DNA from: Candidatus Thiodiazotropha sp. (ex Monitilora ramsayi)
Lineage (GTDB): Bacteria > Pseudomonadota > Gammaproteobacteria > Chromatiales > Chromatiaceae
Direction of reading: 5' to 3'
NCBI GenBank assembly: GCA_025655595.1
Contig: JAHXIO010000008.1
Location: 32,830 to 96,829 of the forward strand
Length of the DNA stretch: 64,000 bases
The notes beneath the pieces were generated by a model. The model was not told the DNA's origin. It worked only from the letters and a program-made list of their open reading frames with translations, and ran no database searches. Positions 19,229 to 29,028 of this stretch are shown here, one piece after another (position 1 is the first letter of the stretch; every line of letters begins with the position of its first letter). Made by a program: the position numbers and the translations under genes.

Positions 19229-20671
19229 TCAATCCTCCGGATAATTCCCCAGCAGGGCAGGCCTTTCCCGACCGCGAACAGAACCTGAACGCCTGCGCTG
19301 AGTATTAACCTGTGGTTTGTTGCCACTAGTGCGGTGAACATGCTTGCGAGGCGGATTCGAATCGGTTCCGTTTCGGCTCTCACTGGTGGAACGTTTTTTC
19401 GCATGCCCCTTCGATTGCACTGATTTTGAATTCGATGCTCGGTTCTTTGCGCCACCTCTTGGCTTTTGACGGCTCTGAGATTGCCCCTGCGTCTTGCCAC
19501 CGCGTTGGATGGGCTCCGCTTTAATAGTCGGGTCAGGTTTATACCCCTCAATTGTCTCCCTGGGAATTTTACGCTTCAACAGGCGCTCGATATCCGCCAG
19601 TAACTTATGCTCATCCACACAGACCAGTGAGATGGCTTCACCTTCTTTACCAGCTCGTCCGGTACGTCCGATTCGGTGCACATAATCTTCCGGGACATTC
19701 GGCAACTCGTAGTTCACCACGTGGGGGAGTTGGTCGATATCCAAACCCCTGGCTGCGATGTCGGTCGCCACCAACACTCTCACATCACCAGATTTAAAAC
19801 CTGACAAGGCGCGAGTACGGGCACCCTGACTCTTATTGCCATGAATTGCGGCAGCTCTGAGCCCATCCTTCTCCAACTGCTGTGCCAATCGATTAGCACC
19901 ATGTTTTGTGCGTGTGAATACCAATACCTGCTGCCAGTTTCTTGAACCGATCATATGGCTTAGCATTTCACGTTTACGCTTTTTATCCACAGGATGGACT
20001 ACTTGCTTAATCAGCTCCGCTGCAGTGTTGCGTCGTGCCACCTCAATCAGTTCAGGTGCATTCAGCAGGCGATCTGCGAGCTGCTTGATCTCTTTGGAAA
20101 AGGTGGCGGAAAACAACAGGTTCTGACGCTCTCCGTTCTTTGGCAGTAAGGCAAGCACCTTGCGAATATCATGGATAAAACCCATATCCAACATCCTGTC
20201 GGCCTCATCGAGTACAAAGACCTCGATCTGAGAAAGATCCAAGGTTCCCTGACTGGCATGGTCGAGTAGTCGACCTGGCGTTGCGATCAGGATATCGACG
20301 CCCCGCCGCAGTGCCTGAATCTGTGGATTGATTTTCACGCCACCGAATATCACGGCAGAGCGGAGTGGCAGATGGCGTCCGTAGGTCTCGACACTATCAG
20401 CGACCTGAGCAGCCAATTCACGGGTGGGTGTCAGAACCAACGCTCTCACAGGGCGACGGCTCCCCTCTGACCTGTTCTCACTTAAACGCTGTAACATAGG
20501 CAGTGTGAAACCAGCTGTTTTTCCTGTGCCTGTCTGGGCACCTGCCATAACATCCTTGCCGGATAGAATCAGAGGGATCGCATTTTGCTGGATTGGCGTG
20601 GGTATCGTGTAGCCCTGCTCGCGGACAGCACGCAGAAGATCGGCCGATAGGCCGAGAGTATCAAATGACAT
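19229..20671 (-). CDS. rhlE: DEAD-box ATP-dependent RNA helicase RhlE
   Basis: 480 aa. All helicase motifs are visible: the Q motif ([19 protein letters not shown]), [58 protein letters not shown] and [13 protein letters not shown]. The last 110 residues are a disordered basic tail rich in K, R, S, G and Q, typical of RhlE and used for RNA binding. Its job is RNA remodelling in ribosome assembly and mRNA turnover. Confidence 0.93.
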   Translation of the reverse strand: MSFDTLGLSADLLRAVREQGYTIPTPIQQNAIPLILSGKDVMAGAQTGTGKTAGFTLPMLQRLSENRSEGSRRPVRALVLTPTRELAAQVADSVETYGRHLPLRSAVIFGGVKINPQIQALRRGVDILIATPGRLLDHASQGTLDLSQIEVFVLDEADRMLDMGFIHDIRKVLALLPKNGERQNLLFSATFSKEIKQLADRLLNAPELIEVARRNTAAELIKQVVHPVDKKRKREMLSHMIGSRNWQQVLVFTRTKHGANRLAQQLEKDGLRAAAIHGNKSQGARTRALSGFKSGDVRVLVATDIAARGLDIDQLPHVVNYELPNVPEDYVHRIGRTGRAGKEGEAISLVCVDEHKLLADIERLLKRKIPRETIEGYKPDPTIKAEPIQRGGKTQGQSQSRQKPRGGAKNRASNSKSVQSKGHAKKRSTSESRNGTDSNPPRKHVHRTSGNKPQVNTQRRRSGSVRGRERPALLGNYPED

Positions 20672-21043
20672 GGGGGATTATTACTCCAGTCTTGCCCTCC
20701 CAATGTCAGCTATCGCTGCAGGGAGCCGGTCCTGGCTGGATGAGGAAATTCTCAATTCAATGTAAGTGCTTTGAAAAAAGCTCGATTATCATTCCGGTGA
20801 TCAAAATCACCACTAAGTGTCGACCGGTCAGACACCCGGAAAGCGCGGACTGTATCAGATTCGCCAATTAAAACCGAGTTTTTTCTATTAATTTTGTTAA
20901 AGATCGGTCAATCTACCCATGTTCCGCCCAAAAAATCACATGCGACCTGCCTGAATATTACCTTTAACTATGGTAAAAGCTGATGTTAAAGCCCTATCAA
21001 TGCCTCTCAGTTAAGACTCAAGTAAAATTATAACAGTGTATTC
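20672..21043. other. Intergenic stretch, promoters presumed
   Basis: About 370 AT-rich bases between the divergent rhlE and YaiI-family genes. It must hold both promoters, but I see no specific operator, riboswitch or repeat. Confidence 0.4.
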
Positions 21044-21511
21044 ATGACCAACTATCGAGCTGCACACCGAAATCATATTTGGGTTGATGCCGACGCTTGC
21101 CCAAAACCCATCAAGGAGATCCTGTTCCGGGTTGCCGAACGGGTGGATATCAGTGTTACCCTAGTGGCCAATCAACCCATCTCTGTCCCAAAATCACGAT
21201 TCATCCGATTTGTGCAAGTCTCTGCCGGCTTTGATGTAGCTGATAACCATATCGTGCAATATTGCGAACCGGAAGATCTCGTCATTACTGCAGATATTCC
21301 TCTGGCTGCGGAAGTAATCGCCAAAGGGGCTCTGGCACTGAACCCAAGGGGGGAACTCTACACAAAAGAGAATATAGGCCAGAGACTTGCTATGCGTGAC
21401 TTTATGGATACCCTGCGTGGCAGCGGTGTCGACACCGGTGGTCCGCCTGCATTCAGCCTGGCTGATCGCCAAGCATTTGCCAATCAGCTGGATAGACTGC
21501 TGGCTAAATAG
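21044..21511 (+). CDS. YaiI/YqxD family protein (DUF188)
   Basis: 155 aa, full family length. Conserved blocks are [21 protein letters not shown] at the N-terminus (split around residue 20), [33 protein letters not shown] and [13 protein letters not shown]. The fold is PIN-like and the acidic residues suggest a nuclease, but the biochemical role is not established. It stands alone, after which the accessory region begins. Confidence 0.92.
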   Translation: MTNYRAAHRNHIWVDADACPKPIKEILFRVAERVDISVTLVANQPISVPKSRFIRFVQVSAGFDVADNHIVQYCEPEDLVITADIPLAAEVIAKGALALNPRGELYTKENIGQRLAMRDFMDTLRGSGVDTGGPPAFSLADRQAFANQLDRLLAK

Positions 21512-22174
21512 CCACGGTGGCATAGCCAGTCAAAGCCGAAAATGACGGCCACCGGATTAGAACTGGCCACTAGTCGGGTCAGTGTCTGAAAACAGTATCT
21601 ATACACCGACATCAGCGTTATCAACCTCTCCCACGTTAACAGGAAATTTCTCGCCAGCAGATTTCAGCGGATAGCACTGGAGAAAAAGCTCAGTCGGTAC
21701 TCGACTCAGACTTTCATAAGAATGGAGCGCAGGAAGGATTCAAACCTCCTACCATCTGATTTGTAGACGCACAGTACCAACATTAAATTCATAAATTAGC
21801 CGGCGAGCGGGTCGTCACTCTAACACTCGTATGACCTTGTAGAGACTTTTAGAAAGCCTCCGGTTGTATGAAAACTCTGTGCAATATATCTATTTCATTA
21901 CGCCCGATAAGATGTTTTTTGCATATAAGCTCAGAATCGAAACATCAAGGCAATATCAAGATAGGCGAAATGCGGGTCCAAGCAAACATTTGCTGACAAT
22001 TATGCTGTTGCATGTCACAAAATCCATCCTGCCGGAATTCTAAATAAATACTCCCCACTGCCGTTATAAATTCTTAGAACAATGAAGTACGCACGATGAT
22101 GCGCTACTAACTTACTAGATTTATTAATAATTATACTGCTAGCGTCAACGACCCAAAAGCTAAGGAGTTCTTAT
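21512..22174. other. Intergenic stretch at left edge of the accessory region
   Basis: About 660 AT-rich bases. The only recognisable content is the decayed tRNA-Arg 3' end at 21723-21850, described separately. The last 100 bases precede the chemoreceptor gene, with AAGGAG at 22160-22165 as its ribosome-binding site. Confidence 0.5.
21723..21850 (-). pseudogene. Decayed tRNA-Arg 3' half (attachment-site remnant A)
   Basis: The first 50 bases align with the 3' half of the intact tRNA-Arg at 28318-28394, including TGG (CCA end), acceptor strand, T arm (GGAAGGATTCAAACCTCC) and part of the anticodon arm (TTGTAG). The 5' half is absent. The next 70 bases are not tRNA but are homologous to the bases beside remnant B at 24982. 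The orientation is the same as the intact gene. Confidence 0.7.
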
Positions 22175-24253
22175 ATGCCCAGGTTTACCGTAGGTCTAAA
22201 GATTGGCTCGGGGTTTCTCTCCGTCGGGCTGGTCTTGTTAGTCACCGGCTTAACCAGTTTCTGGGTTATCAACACACTAAGCCAATCAATAAATAATATT
22301 ACCGGTCCCGTTTTAAATTCCATGGTAGCTGCTGAATCAGGTATCCGGAGTGTACAGAAACAACTGATTGCCGTGGATCGTCTATTGATTGGCAATGTCA
22401 CTGATATCCGGGAAAAGCTGACAGTGGCAGACAACCTCACAAATACAGCCATGGAAGAACTCAAAGCTATCGGGCGCACGGAATCATATGAGTTCGATGA
22501 ACTGTCACGTCACATGCAGTCTTTTGGGGCTGCCAGAGAAGATCTGCTATTGAAGCATAGAACATATCAAGAAAGCGAAAACACGCTTTTATCCAACATT
22601 GCATATTTTAAAGAGCTGCTTACTGACGCTGAGCGATTCTCAAGTGAAGAGATGTTGAGACTGGATTTAAATACTGCCACTGAAGATGACCTTCCGGTTG
22701 ACAATGAAAATTATGGTTATGATACGGCAGATTACGACGAGGAAGAGGATAACGCCAGCGAAGATCTATTGGTTGTTATCAATGCCATTGGTGAAGCCAA
22801 GCTGGTAATGTTGTCCAGACTCGATCTATACCGTCAAATCAAGGATGATACTGATGGTGGAAAGATCCAAGAACAGCTTGATGTGTTATATGAGGATTTA
22901 ACGTACACCATTGATACGATCATTGAAGAGGATCTATTTGAAAGAAAAGTAAAGAAGGGTCCGTCTATTGATCAATCATACAGCCAGGCACTTCAGGATC
23001 AACTTCAGCAACATCTACAGGATTTTAAATCTGCTATTCAGTTTTATCGGAACCTCAATGATGCACATAAACGTTACTCATCAGTAGCCGCCACTTTAAT
23101 GAAATATGGTGAGAATATTCGCGAGACCATTCGGCAAGAAGTTGATGTGGAGCGTACAAAGCTACTTGATTTAGTCACAACAGGTTTGCAGTCAATCACG
23201 ATTGCATTGGCCTTGGGCCTTATTGTGGCAGTACCTATCTATCTGGTAACTGTGAAGTCAATTGCCAATCCCATGCTACAAATACGAGATCAATTAGGTC
23301 AGATCTCGAAAGGAGACGGTGATCTTACCGCGCAACTACAAGTCAATAGCAATGATGAGATAGCGGAAGTGGCGCATGCTTTCAATACTTTCACCAACAA
23401 GCTTAGAACGATGATCACAACTTTGCAGTCTTCGGTACATAAACTGGCGGATACCAGTCGCACCATAGCCGAGGTTGCAGATCGTACGGGGATCGAAGCA
23501 ACCAATCAGCAACAGGAAATTGAAACTGTAGCCACAGCCATGAATGAGTTGACTGCAAGTTTCCGTGAAGTTGTTGAAAATACCTCTCAAGCAGCCAAAC
23601 AGGGCGGCGACGCAAATGAAGAGACAATGCATGGCCAAGAGATAGTCGAGATAACAGTTGAGACAATAAAACAAGCAGCTAATGAGGTCGACAAGGCATC
23701 AAATGTCGTTAATAGCCTGGGAGAAAAAAGTGAAAAAATCGGTGGCGTATTGGATGTAATCAGAAACATATCAGAACAGACGAATCTGCTTGCACTGAAT
23801 GCAGCAATCGAGGCTGCAAGAGCTGGCGAGCAGGGCCGCGGTTTTGCTGTAGTGGCGGATGAAGTGAGAGGATTGGCTGCAAGAACGAATGACTCAATCA
23901 GTGAAATTCAGTTGATGATTGATCAGGTTCAGGAGGGGACCACTGAAGCAATTAATGTGATGCGAAAGGCCCACACTCATACCAAGGCAAGTGTTGAGCC
24001 TGCAAGCCAAGCAGGCATGACCTTATCCCAGATCGCAGATATGATGTCTTCAATCTCCGGACTGAATCAGCAAATAGCCAACGCTGCCGAATCACAAAGC
24101 ATCACTGTATCAGGAGTGGATGAAAGTGTAATCAATATTAATCAAGCCTCATTCAGAACATCTGAAAGCACCCAAGAGTTGGGTAATTCAACCCATGAAC
24201 TTGCAGAACTTGCCGACAAACTGCAAGGACTGGTTGGTCAGTTTAAAGTTTGA
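22175..24253 (+). CDS. Methyl-accepting chemotaxis protein
   Basis: 692 aa chemoreceptor. The first membrane helix is at about 10-32, followed by a long helical periplasmic sensor (33-330). The second helix is near 335-360 ([19 protein letters not shown]), then a HAMP domain ([15 protein letters not shown]). The cytoplasmic signalling hairpin carries the highly conserved [20 protein letters not shown] region. There is no C-terminal CheR-tethering pentapeptide. The sensor contains an acidic insert near 170-195 ([16 protein letters not shown]). No che genes are nearby. The ligand is unknown. Confidence 0.92.
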   Translation: MPRFTVGLKIGSGFLSVGLVLLVTGLTSFWVINTLSQSINNITGPVLNSMVAAESGIRSVQKQLIAVDRLLIGNVTDIREKLTVADNLTNTAMEELKAIGRTESYEFDELSRHMQSFGAAREDLLLKHRTYQESENTLLSNIAYFKELLTDAERFSSEEMLRLDLNTATEDDLPVDNENYGYDTADYDEEEDNASEDLLVVINAIGEAKLVMLSRLDLYRQIKDDTDGGKIQEQLDVLYEDLTYTIDTIIEEDLFERKVKKGPSIDQSYSQALQDQLQQHLQDFKSAIQFYRNLNDAHKRYSSVAATLMKYGENIRETIRQEVDVERTKLLDLVTTGLQSITIALALGLIVAVPIYLVTVKSIANPMLQIRDQLGQISKGDGDLTAQLQVNSNDEIAEVAHAFNTFTNKLRTMITTLQSSVHKLADTSRTIAEVADRTGIEATNQQQEIETVATAMNELTASFREVVENTSQAAKQGGDANEETMHGQEIVEITVETIKQAANEVDKASNVVNSLGEKSEKIGGVLDVIRNISEQTNLLALNAAIEAARAGEQGRGFAVVADEVRGLAARTNDSISEIQLMIDQVQEGTTEAINVMRKAHTHTKASVEPASQAGMTLSQIADMMSSISGLNQQIANAAESQSITVSGVDESVININQASFRTSESTQELGNSTHELAELADKLQGLVGQFKV

Positions 24254-24290
24254 TGACTTGATAGCATCAGTACGGGTACGGAAAGATACA

Positions 24291-24337
24291 ATTGATCTGA
24301 CAGACACACCATCGAAAGCAGCCACTGTCAGATCAAT
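24291..24337. terminator. Inverted repeat between convergent genes
   Basis: A perfect 13-bp inverted repeat (ATTGATCTGACAG and its complement) encloses a 21-base loop. It lies between the convergent chemoreceptor and DUF6316-like genes, where a bidirectional terminator is expected. It has no T-tract, so factor-independent activity is uncertain. Confidence 0.45.
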
Positions 24338-24352
24338 CAGAAGCTATTACAG

Positions 24353-24766
24353 TTAATTGATATCCAGATCAAGTGCGTAGCGTATTGCATCCTTACGTGC
24401 TGAAAGTCCAGGTAGATTATCTCTGTTCCTTAGCAGTTCTCTTAGTCGTTGGTTAGCCCATAACATTGCCGCAGTCTGTCCCTTCAGCTTGTATTGCTGT
24501 AAGAACGTGTAGAGTTCTTCTACCAAGTGTTCGATTCCATCCTGAGATCCGGGTATATATTCACTGTCCATAGTTCTGCTGTTTTCTGAGATGAGTAATC
24601 GCTGAGCGATAAAAACCGCAAGTGCGTTCTTTACTTCTTTTAAGTCATGGTATGGACCTACTTGCGCTCCTTCTCGCGTGTCGAAGTACCATTGCCCATT
24701 CTCTGAAAACAATCGTTGTGATCTAAAGGGTGGATACCCTTCCTCCCCGTAACGATTAGCTATCAT
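24353..24766 (-). CDS. DUF6316-like small protein
   Basis: 137 aa from the ATG at 24766, which is preceded by GGGAGG. The N-terminal 45 residues have the pattern RSQRLFSENGQWYFDTREG followed by a GPY/F turn, which I associate with DUF6316; the assignment is from memory of the pattern. The remainder is helical, without signal peptide or membrane segment. Function is unknown. It is convergent with the chemoreceptor and sits between the two tRNA remnants, so it is part of the accessory segment. Confidence 0.7.
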   Translation of the reverse strand: MIANRYGEEGYPPFRSQRLFSENGQWYFDTREGAQVGPYHDLKEVKNALAVFIAQRLLISENSRTMDSEYIPGSQDGIEHLVEELYTFLQQYKLKGQTAAMLWANQRLRELLRNRDNLPGLSARKDAIRYALDLDIN

Positions 24767-25364
24767 CAGTATGCCTCCCTCATGCCACAAGAATAAATAT
24801 TTAACAGAAACAGTATGTTATTAATCAGTCGTTTATTTCTTATTAAATAAAAAATAGCTTACTTAGGGCAAAAGTCACTCTGTATAAGGCATCTGAGTAA
24901 GAGAATAGCCATCCTCCCTGGATTTTTTCTGGACTGGAACGAGAAAAGGCTCACCATGAATTGGTAAGCCTTTGATCAAAATGGCGCGCTCGTAAGAATT
25001 CGAGCATCCGACCACACGGTGTGTAAGCACACAATATTACCAATAAATCAATAAGTTAACTACCACTCCCGCACACTAAAACCCGTACAATCTCGTAGAA
25101 GGCCCACGACAAGCGAGAAAAGTCGCAAATACCATCTCTCTATGAGCAGCCTTACCAACGACTATAACCTTTTAGTCAGTGGGGATGTATCGAGTTTATC
25201 TGGTCTGCATACCTGGTTCATGGGGATTGTGATACTCCCAGGTAGCATCAAACCCTATATTCCGCTTTCAGCAGATACCCGAATATCCAATACAAACTGC
25301 TTCTGGCCGGAAAGCGACCATAATATCTTCAATAACATAGGAGTTGGCACGAGAGGAGGAGCCA
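24767..25364. other. Intergenic stretch containing attachment-site remnant B
   Basis: About 600 AT-rich bases. A weak stem (GGCTCACC / GGTAAGCC, 24941-24970) lies just left of the remnant at 24982 and corresponds in position to the terminator left of the intact tRNA-Arg. No gene is supported. Confidence 0.45.
24982..25101 (-). pseudogene. Decayed tRNA-Arg 3' half (attachment-site remnant B)
   Basis: The first 35 bases match the 3' end of the intact tRNA-Arg (TGGCGCGCTCG, a degraded T arm with ATTCGAGC, then TCCGACC). The anticodon arm is eroded and the 5' half is missing. Bases 25022-25101 are homologous to the flank of remnant A: shared blocks include CACA, ATAA-TTA, CACT-AAC-CGTA and CGTAGA-like ends. 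The orientation is the same as the intact gene and remnant A. Confidence 0.7.
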
Positions 25365-26342
25365 ATGAAAGTCATAATAAAAGCGTTATCACTTGGCTGT
25401 ATCAGTCTGTTGACGGTTCTATTGTCAGCTAGCACGCACGGTCAGGTCACTTCGAAAAGATCGGCTCCTGTGACCGCATCCGACACTGTCGTTGGTCGTA
25501 TGCTCGAGGCTCCCGTCAATACCAATCCATTATCTGAAAAATTCTGGTGGGATGAGAGTTGGTTTGAGCGAGGGATACTTCAGGTCCCTTTGAATTACGA
25601 AGTAATTGAAAGAAAGGTTGTCTATGTGAACCCAGCTGATAATACTGAGGTTCCGGCTATATTGTACCGACCTAAGAATCCCGGCAAGTATCCAGGAGTG
25701 CTGTTCCAGCATGGCCGGCGAGGTCTGGATGAACTTGTTCAGCGATTACCTCGACGCATGGCCGCAAGGGGATTTGTGGTTTTAGCACCTGATGTATATT
25801 CGGCCAGATTCATTGACAAATTGCCCATTGAACACATGATTGAAACTGAGGGGGATACCAATGCTGGTGTTGATTATCTGCTTGCACAACCCGATGTTTC
25901 GACTTCCAAAATCTGCCTATACTCTCACACTCGCGGTGGGTATTACGCTTTGCAGGTAGCTGTAAAGTTCAAACGGCAAAAAAAAGAAGTGGCTTGTTAT
26001 GTTTCCTTTTACCCTCATTGGCAGAACCCCAATGCCGAGGAGCCGATGCAGGTGTATCGTTATGCTATTGAAGCCGATAGTCTCGAAATCCCAACAATGA
26101 TCTTATTGGGCGAGTATGAACAGTATCAACGCCGGCGCTCTATTGAGACTGCTGTCAAGTCCATGAAAAAAGCGGGCAAGAGCGTACGTCTGGTAATCTA
26201 TCCTGGCGTAGGACGTGGCTTCGATTTTCGACCGGAGGGCGTTCGCACATTTGCTGATGACCTCGCTACTAAAGACGCAACGATGCGTGTCGCCTTATTC
26301 ATGCAAAAACACTTGAATTCGTGGATAAAATCAGCCGAGTAG
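25365..26342 (+). CDS. Dienelactone-hydrolase-like secreted protein lacking the catalytic triad
   Basis: 325 aa from the ATG at 25365, six bases after GAGGAGGA. A signal peptide (residues 1-26) is followed by an alpha/beta-hydrolase domain. The fold landmarks are clear: VLFQHGRRGLDEL (113-125), LAPDVYSARF and the strand-turn motifs. The nucleophile elbow reads SHTRGG, with T189 where Cys or Ser is expected. The acid site reads GEYE, with E252 for Asp. The site of the histidine reads YPGVGRGF, with R284. It is probably a non-catalytic binding protein or has acquired another chemistry. Confidence 0.8.
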   Translation: MKVIIKALSLGCISLLTVLLSASTHGQVTSKRSAPVTASDTVVGRMLEAPVNTNPLSEKFWWDESWFERGILQVPLNYEVIERKVVYVNPADNTEVPAILYRPKNPGKYPGVLFQHGRRGLDELVQRLPRRMAARGFVVLAPDVYSARFIDKLPIEHMIETEGDTNAGVDYLLAQPDVSTSKICLYSHTRGGYYALQVAVKFKRQKKEVACYVSFYPHWQNPNAEEPMQVYRYAIEADSLEIPTMILLGEYEQYQRRRSIETAVKSMKKAGKSVRLVIYPGVGRGFDFRPEGVRTFADDLATKDATMRVALFMQKHLNSWIKSAE

Positions 26343-26879
26343 GCAATTGTCTATTGAAGTCTCCATAACCAATGAACCGTATGATGTAGATGCCAATATT
26401 TCTGTGTCTACAAATTAGATGCTGTTTGGAAATCTATGCCAGTAACTTTTAACGTCGAGTAAAATAGTCACCCCGAGTAGGATTCTCTAATGCTTATCCG
26501 CACGCCGGATAAGTTGTATGTGTCTGCTGTTGGTGAACCAATACCCCTTGTTCAGTGTCTTCCTTAGCATCTGCTCCGACATTGCTATTGATAATGCCAG
26601 GTTATGAAATGCCACTCATCTACATTGCTTAGTGTCTGTTTGTTTATCGAACTTTTTTCGACGAAGTCTTTTAACCACCAAATAAAGATGGAAATATTTG
26701 TTCGAACCTGATTTTTTTTTAAAAATCACATGCGTACAACAGAATACTCAATTACATTGGAATCAATTCCCAACCAGCACAAAGGCTATCCGCTATAACA
26801 TCAATGGGATATGGGTATAATATTTTCGATTCGCATGCCTTTTATTTAGCAGCTATGCCAACATAAAAGGAATAAACAT
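26343..26879. other. AT-rich intergenic stretch
   Basis: About 540 bases with low GC and no gene, repeat or RNA that I recognise. It separates two secreted-protein genes of the accessory region and presumably holds the promoter of the second. Confidence 0.4.
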
Positions 26880-28196
26880 ATGAAAGCCTTAATTAGCCTT
26901 ATTATTGCTTTCCTGCTACTAGGCCAGTTTCAATCGACTGGCGCTGACACACCTGAACATACCCGTCAACTCAATGGTCATGGCGGTCCGGTGAATTGTG
27001 TATCGATCAGTCCGGATGGAAAACAGGTAATCTCCGGTAGTCTCGACTACACCGTCATGTTGTGGGATATCGATAAATCCCGGCCCAAAAGCACAAAGCG
27101 TTTCCTAGAGCACCGCGGGGCCGTGAGTGACGTTCGTTTCCTGCCTTCGGGAACCGAGGCTGTTTCCAGCGGTGACGACGGCACAGTGTATTTGTGGGAT
27201 GTAAAAGCGCATAAGTTATTACACAGGTTCGTTGGGCACCAGGCCAAGGTCGTTTCGATGGATATCACTCCCGATGGGAGAATGCTGGCCTCCGCAAGTT
27301 GGGATGGGACTGTTCGTCTGTGGGACCTGTCCTCAAGAAATGCTTTACATGAAATTAAGATACATGAACAAACCGTTCACTCGGTTCTGCTTTCGGCAGA
27401 TGGAAAAACCGCTTATTCGGGCGGTTATGATGGAAAAATCAGGAGCTGGGATACTCACACGGGTGATTTGATAAACGTTATTCACGAACATGGCTGGCCG
27501 ATCAATATCATGCGCTGGTTTTCGAATCAGATCCTGTTCGGTACAAGCAACGGCGATGTACAGTTGCTTAATGTGGAATCTGCCAGTATCTCCAAAATCC
27601 TCATTCCCCATCAGAAACCGGTACTGGGACTTGCCGTATCGGATAAGCATGGACTCATCGCCAGCGGCGGAATTGATGGTGTAATCAGGGTGTGGGACAC
27701 ACAGGACTGGTCAGTAATTGGAGAAACAGAAGGAATACCGGGCCCGGTATGGGCACTGGCACTTACCGCTGATGGCAAGGGTATATATTTCGGCTCTCTG
27801 GATGACGATGTTAAATACTGGGAAATATCAGCATCTGACGATACTAACTGGAGCAAGGGCCATAAACAGCGGCGATTTCAGGTAAAGGCGGGATTGCCCC
27901 CTGGTGAGTTACAGTTCGCGCGCAAGTGTAGCGTGTGCCATAGCCTCAACCCAGGCGTGACAAATCGTGCTGGCCCAACGCTGTATAGGATCATAGGACG
28001 TAAGGCGGGCTCCCTACCTGAATATCCCTATTCAATGGGATTAATCCAGTCCGATTTGGTGTGGAATGAAGAGACACTAGATGAACTGTTTGCGAAGGGA
28101 CCCAATCACGTTGTGCCAGGTTCGAAAATGCCTCTACAGAAAATCCCGAACGCTGAAAAACGTGCCGCATTAATCGATTTCTTGATAAACCAGTAA
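26880..28196 (+). CDS. WD40-repeat / cytochrome c fusion protein (exported)
   Basis: 438 aa with a signal peptide (residues 1-22). Residues 30-320 are about seven WD40 blades, with repeated endings such as DYTVMLWDI, DGTVYLWDV, DGTVRLWDL and DGKIRSWDT. Residues 335-438 are a class I cytochrome c: heme motif C350-S-V-C353-H354 and the probable axial methionine in PGSKMPLQKI. It is a periplasmic electron-transfer module on a protein-interaction propeller. Partners are unknown. The final gene of the accessory region before tRNA-Arg. Confidence 0.92.
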   Translation: MKALISLIIAFLLLGQFQSTGADTPEHTRQLNGHGGPVNCVSISPDGKQVISGSLDYTVMLWDIDKSRPKSTKRFLEHRGAVSDVRFLPSGTEAVSSGDDGTVYLWDVKAHKLLHRFVGHQAKVVSMDITPDGRMLASASWDGTVRLWDLSSRNALHEIKIHEQTVHSVLLSADGKTAYSGGYDGKIRSWDTHTGDLINVIHEHGWPINIMRWFSNQILFGTSNGDVQLLNVESASISKILIPHQKPVLGLAVSDKHGLIASGGIDGVIRVWDTQDWSVIGETEGIPGPVWALALTADGKGIYFGSLDDDVKYWEISASDDTNWSKGHKQRRFQVKAGLPPGELQFARKCSVCHSLNPGVTNRAGPTLYRIIGRKAGSLPEYPYSMGLIQSDLVWNEETLDELFAKGPNHVVPGSKMPLQKIPNAEKRAALIDFLINQ

Positions 28197-28275
28197 ATCA
28201 TTTAGTGGTTATGCAATTAGAATTGGCGGGTCAAAACCCACTGGTGAAAATCTGCTGGCGATTGGAGTTGGAAAC

Positions 28276-28306
28276 AAAAAACGGCTATCGAGACACTCGA
28301 TAACCG
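28276..28306 (-). terminator. Terminator of tRNA-Arg
   Basis: On the minus strand an 11-bp stem (CGGTTATCGAG / CTCGATAGCCG, one mismatch) with a 3-base loop is followed by TTTTTT. It lies 12 bases after the tRNA 3' end. Confidence 0.8.
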
Positions 28307-28317
28307 CTTGATTTTAA

Positions 28318-28394
28318 TGGCGCGCCCGGAAGGATTCGAACCTCCGACCCCCTAGTTCGTAGCCAGGTACTCTATCCAGCTGAGCTACGGGCGC
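28318..28394 (-). tRNA. tRNA-Arg (ACG)
   Basis: 77 bases with encoded CCA (TGG at 28318-28320). The acceptor stem GCGCCCG pairs with CGGGCGC. The anticodon loop reads CTACGAA, giving anticodon ACG. The T arm GGAGG-TTCGAAT-CCTTC is standard. Its 3' end is the apparent integration site whose decayed copies lie at 24982 and 21723. Confidence 0.97.
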
Positions 28395-28570
28395 TTTTTG
28401 TGGAAGCGCGAATTCTGAAGATTTCTCGGGCTTTTGTCAATGCGACTGCCAGGGAAAATCGTAATTTGATGGCAATATCTTACGTTGTACAGGTGAACTG
28501 GCCACACACCCTATGACCTGAATGGGAGGTCATACTGTACCTCACGACAAATCCAACAAAATACTTGAAC
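28395..28570. other. Spacer between tRNA-Arg and the repeat block
   Basis: About 175 bases with no gene; the tRNA-Arg promoter must lie at its left edge on the minus strand. Nothing else is recognised. Confidence 0.4.
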
Positions 28571-29008
28571 CAAATCCTCCCACACCGCCAATTAAAAAAG
28601 GGCCTACGGGACTCTTGTGCTTGGGTGCGGACTGATGGGAGGGATTACTCAGCTGAAGCCTCGCCCTTCGGGCCATCGTCGCTTCGCTCCGATGTTCTGC
28701 GTCGCCTGTGGCGGCTTGTGATTCGCCTTCGGCTCACCCCTGCGGGGCGCCTTCGCTTCGCTGCGGCGTCCTGCGGCGCTGCGCGCCTTGTCGAACGAAG
28801 GCTTCGAATCAAATCCTCCCACACCGCCAAATAAAAAGGGGCCTGCGGGACTCCTGTGCTTGGGAGTGTTCTGAGAGGAGGGATTACTCGGCTGAAGCCT
28901 CGCCCTTCGGTCCATCGTCGATTCGCTCCGATGTTCTGCGGCGCTGCGCGCCTGGTCGAACGAAGGGTTCGAATCAAAGCCTCCCGCACCGCCAATTAAA
29001 AAGGGGCC
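28571..29008. repeat. Direct repeats downstream of tRNA-Ser
   Basis: Two 131-bp copies (28571-28701 and 28810-28940) are about 88 percent alike by eye. A third, 34-bp partial copy begins at 28975. Each starts CAAA-CCTCCC-CACCGCCA, followed by TAAAAAGGG. The second and third are preceded by a shared GTCGAACGAAGG-TTCGAATC segment. An extra 74 bases separate copies 1 and 2. Short frames run through them, but the sequence is GC-palindromic and not protein-like. The arrangement recalls the repeats downstream of tyrT in E. coli. Confidence 0.75.
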
Positions 29009-29025
29009 CGGTTGGGCCCCTTTTT
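28998..29025 (-). terminator. Terminator of tRNA-Ser
   Basis: A perfect 12-bp stem (AAAAAGGGGCCC / GGGCCCCTTTTT) with loop GGTT works in both directions. It lies three bases beyond the tRNA-Ser 3' end. Confidence 0.88.
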
Positions 29026-29028
29026 ATT

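Noticed and set aside
21770..21870. Integrase C-terminus next to tRNA remnant A
   Set aside because: A minus-strand frame reads LQGHTSVRVTTR, reminiscent of tyrosine recombinases, but it is under 25 codons, lacks the catalytic tyrosine and is not kept in remnant B.
25142..25432. 96-codon frame on the plus strand
   Set aside because: It overlaps the well-supported start and signal peptide of the hydrolase-like gene in another frame and has no ribosome-binding site.
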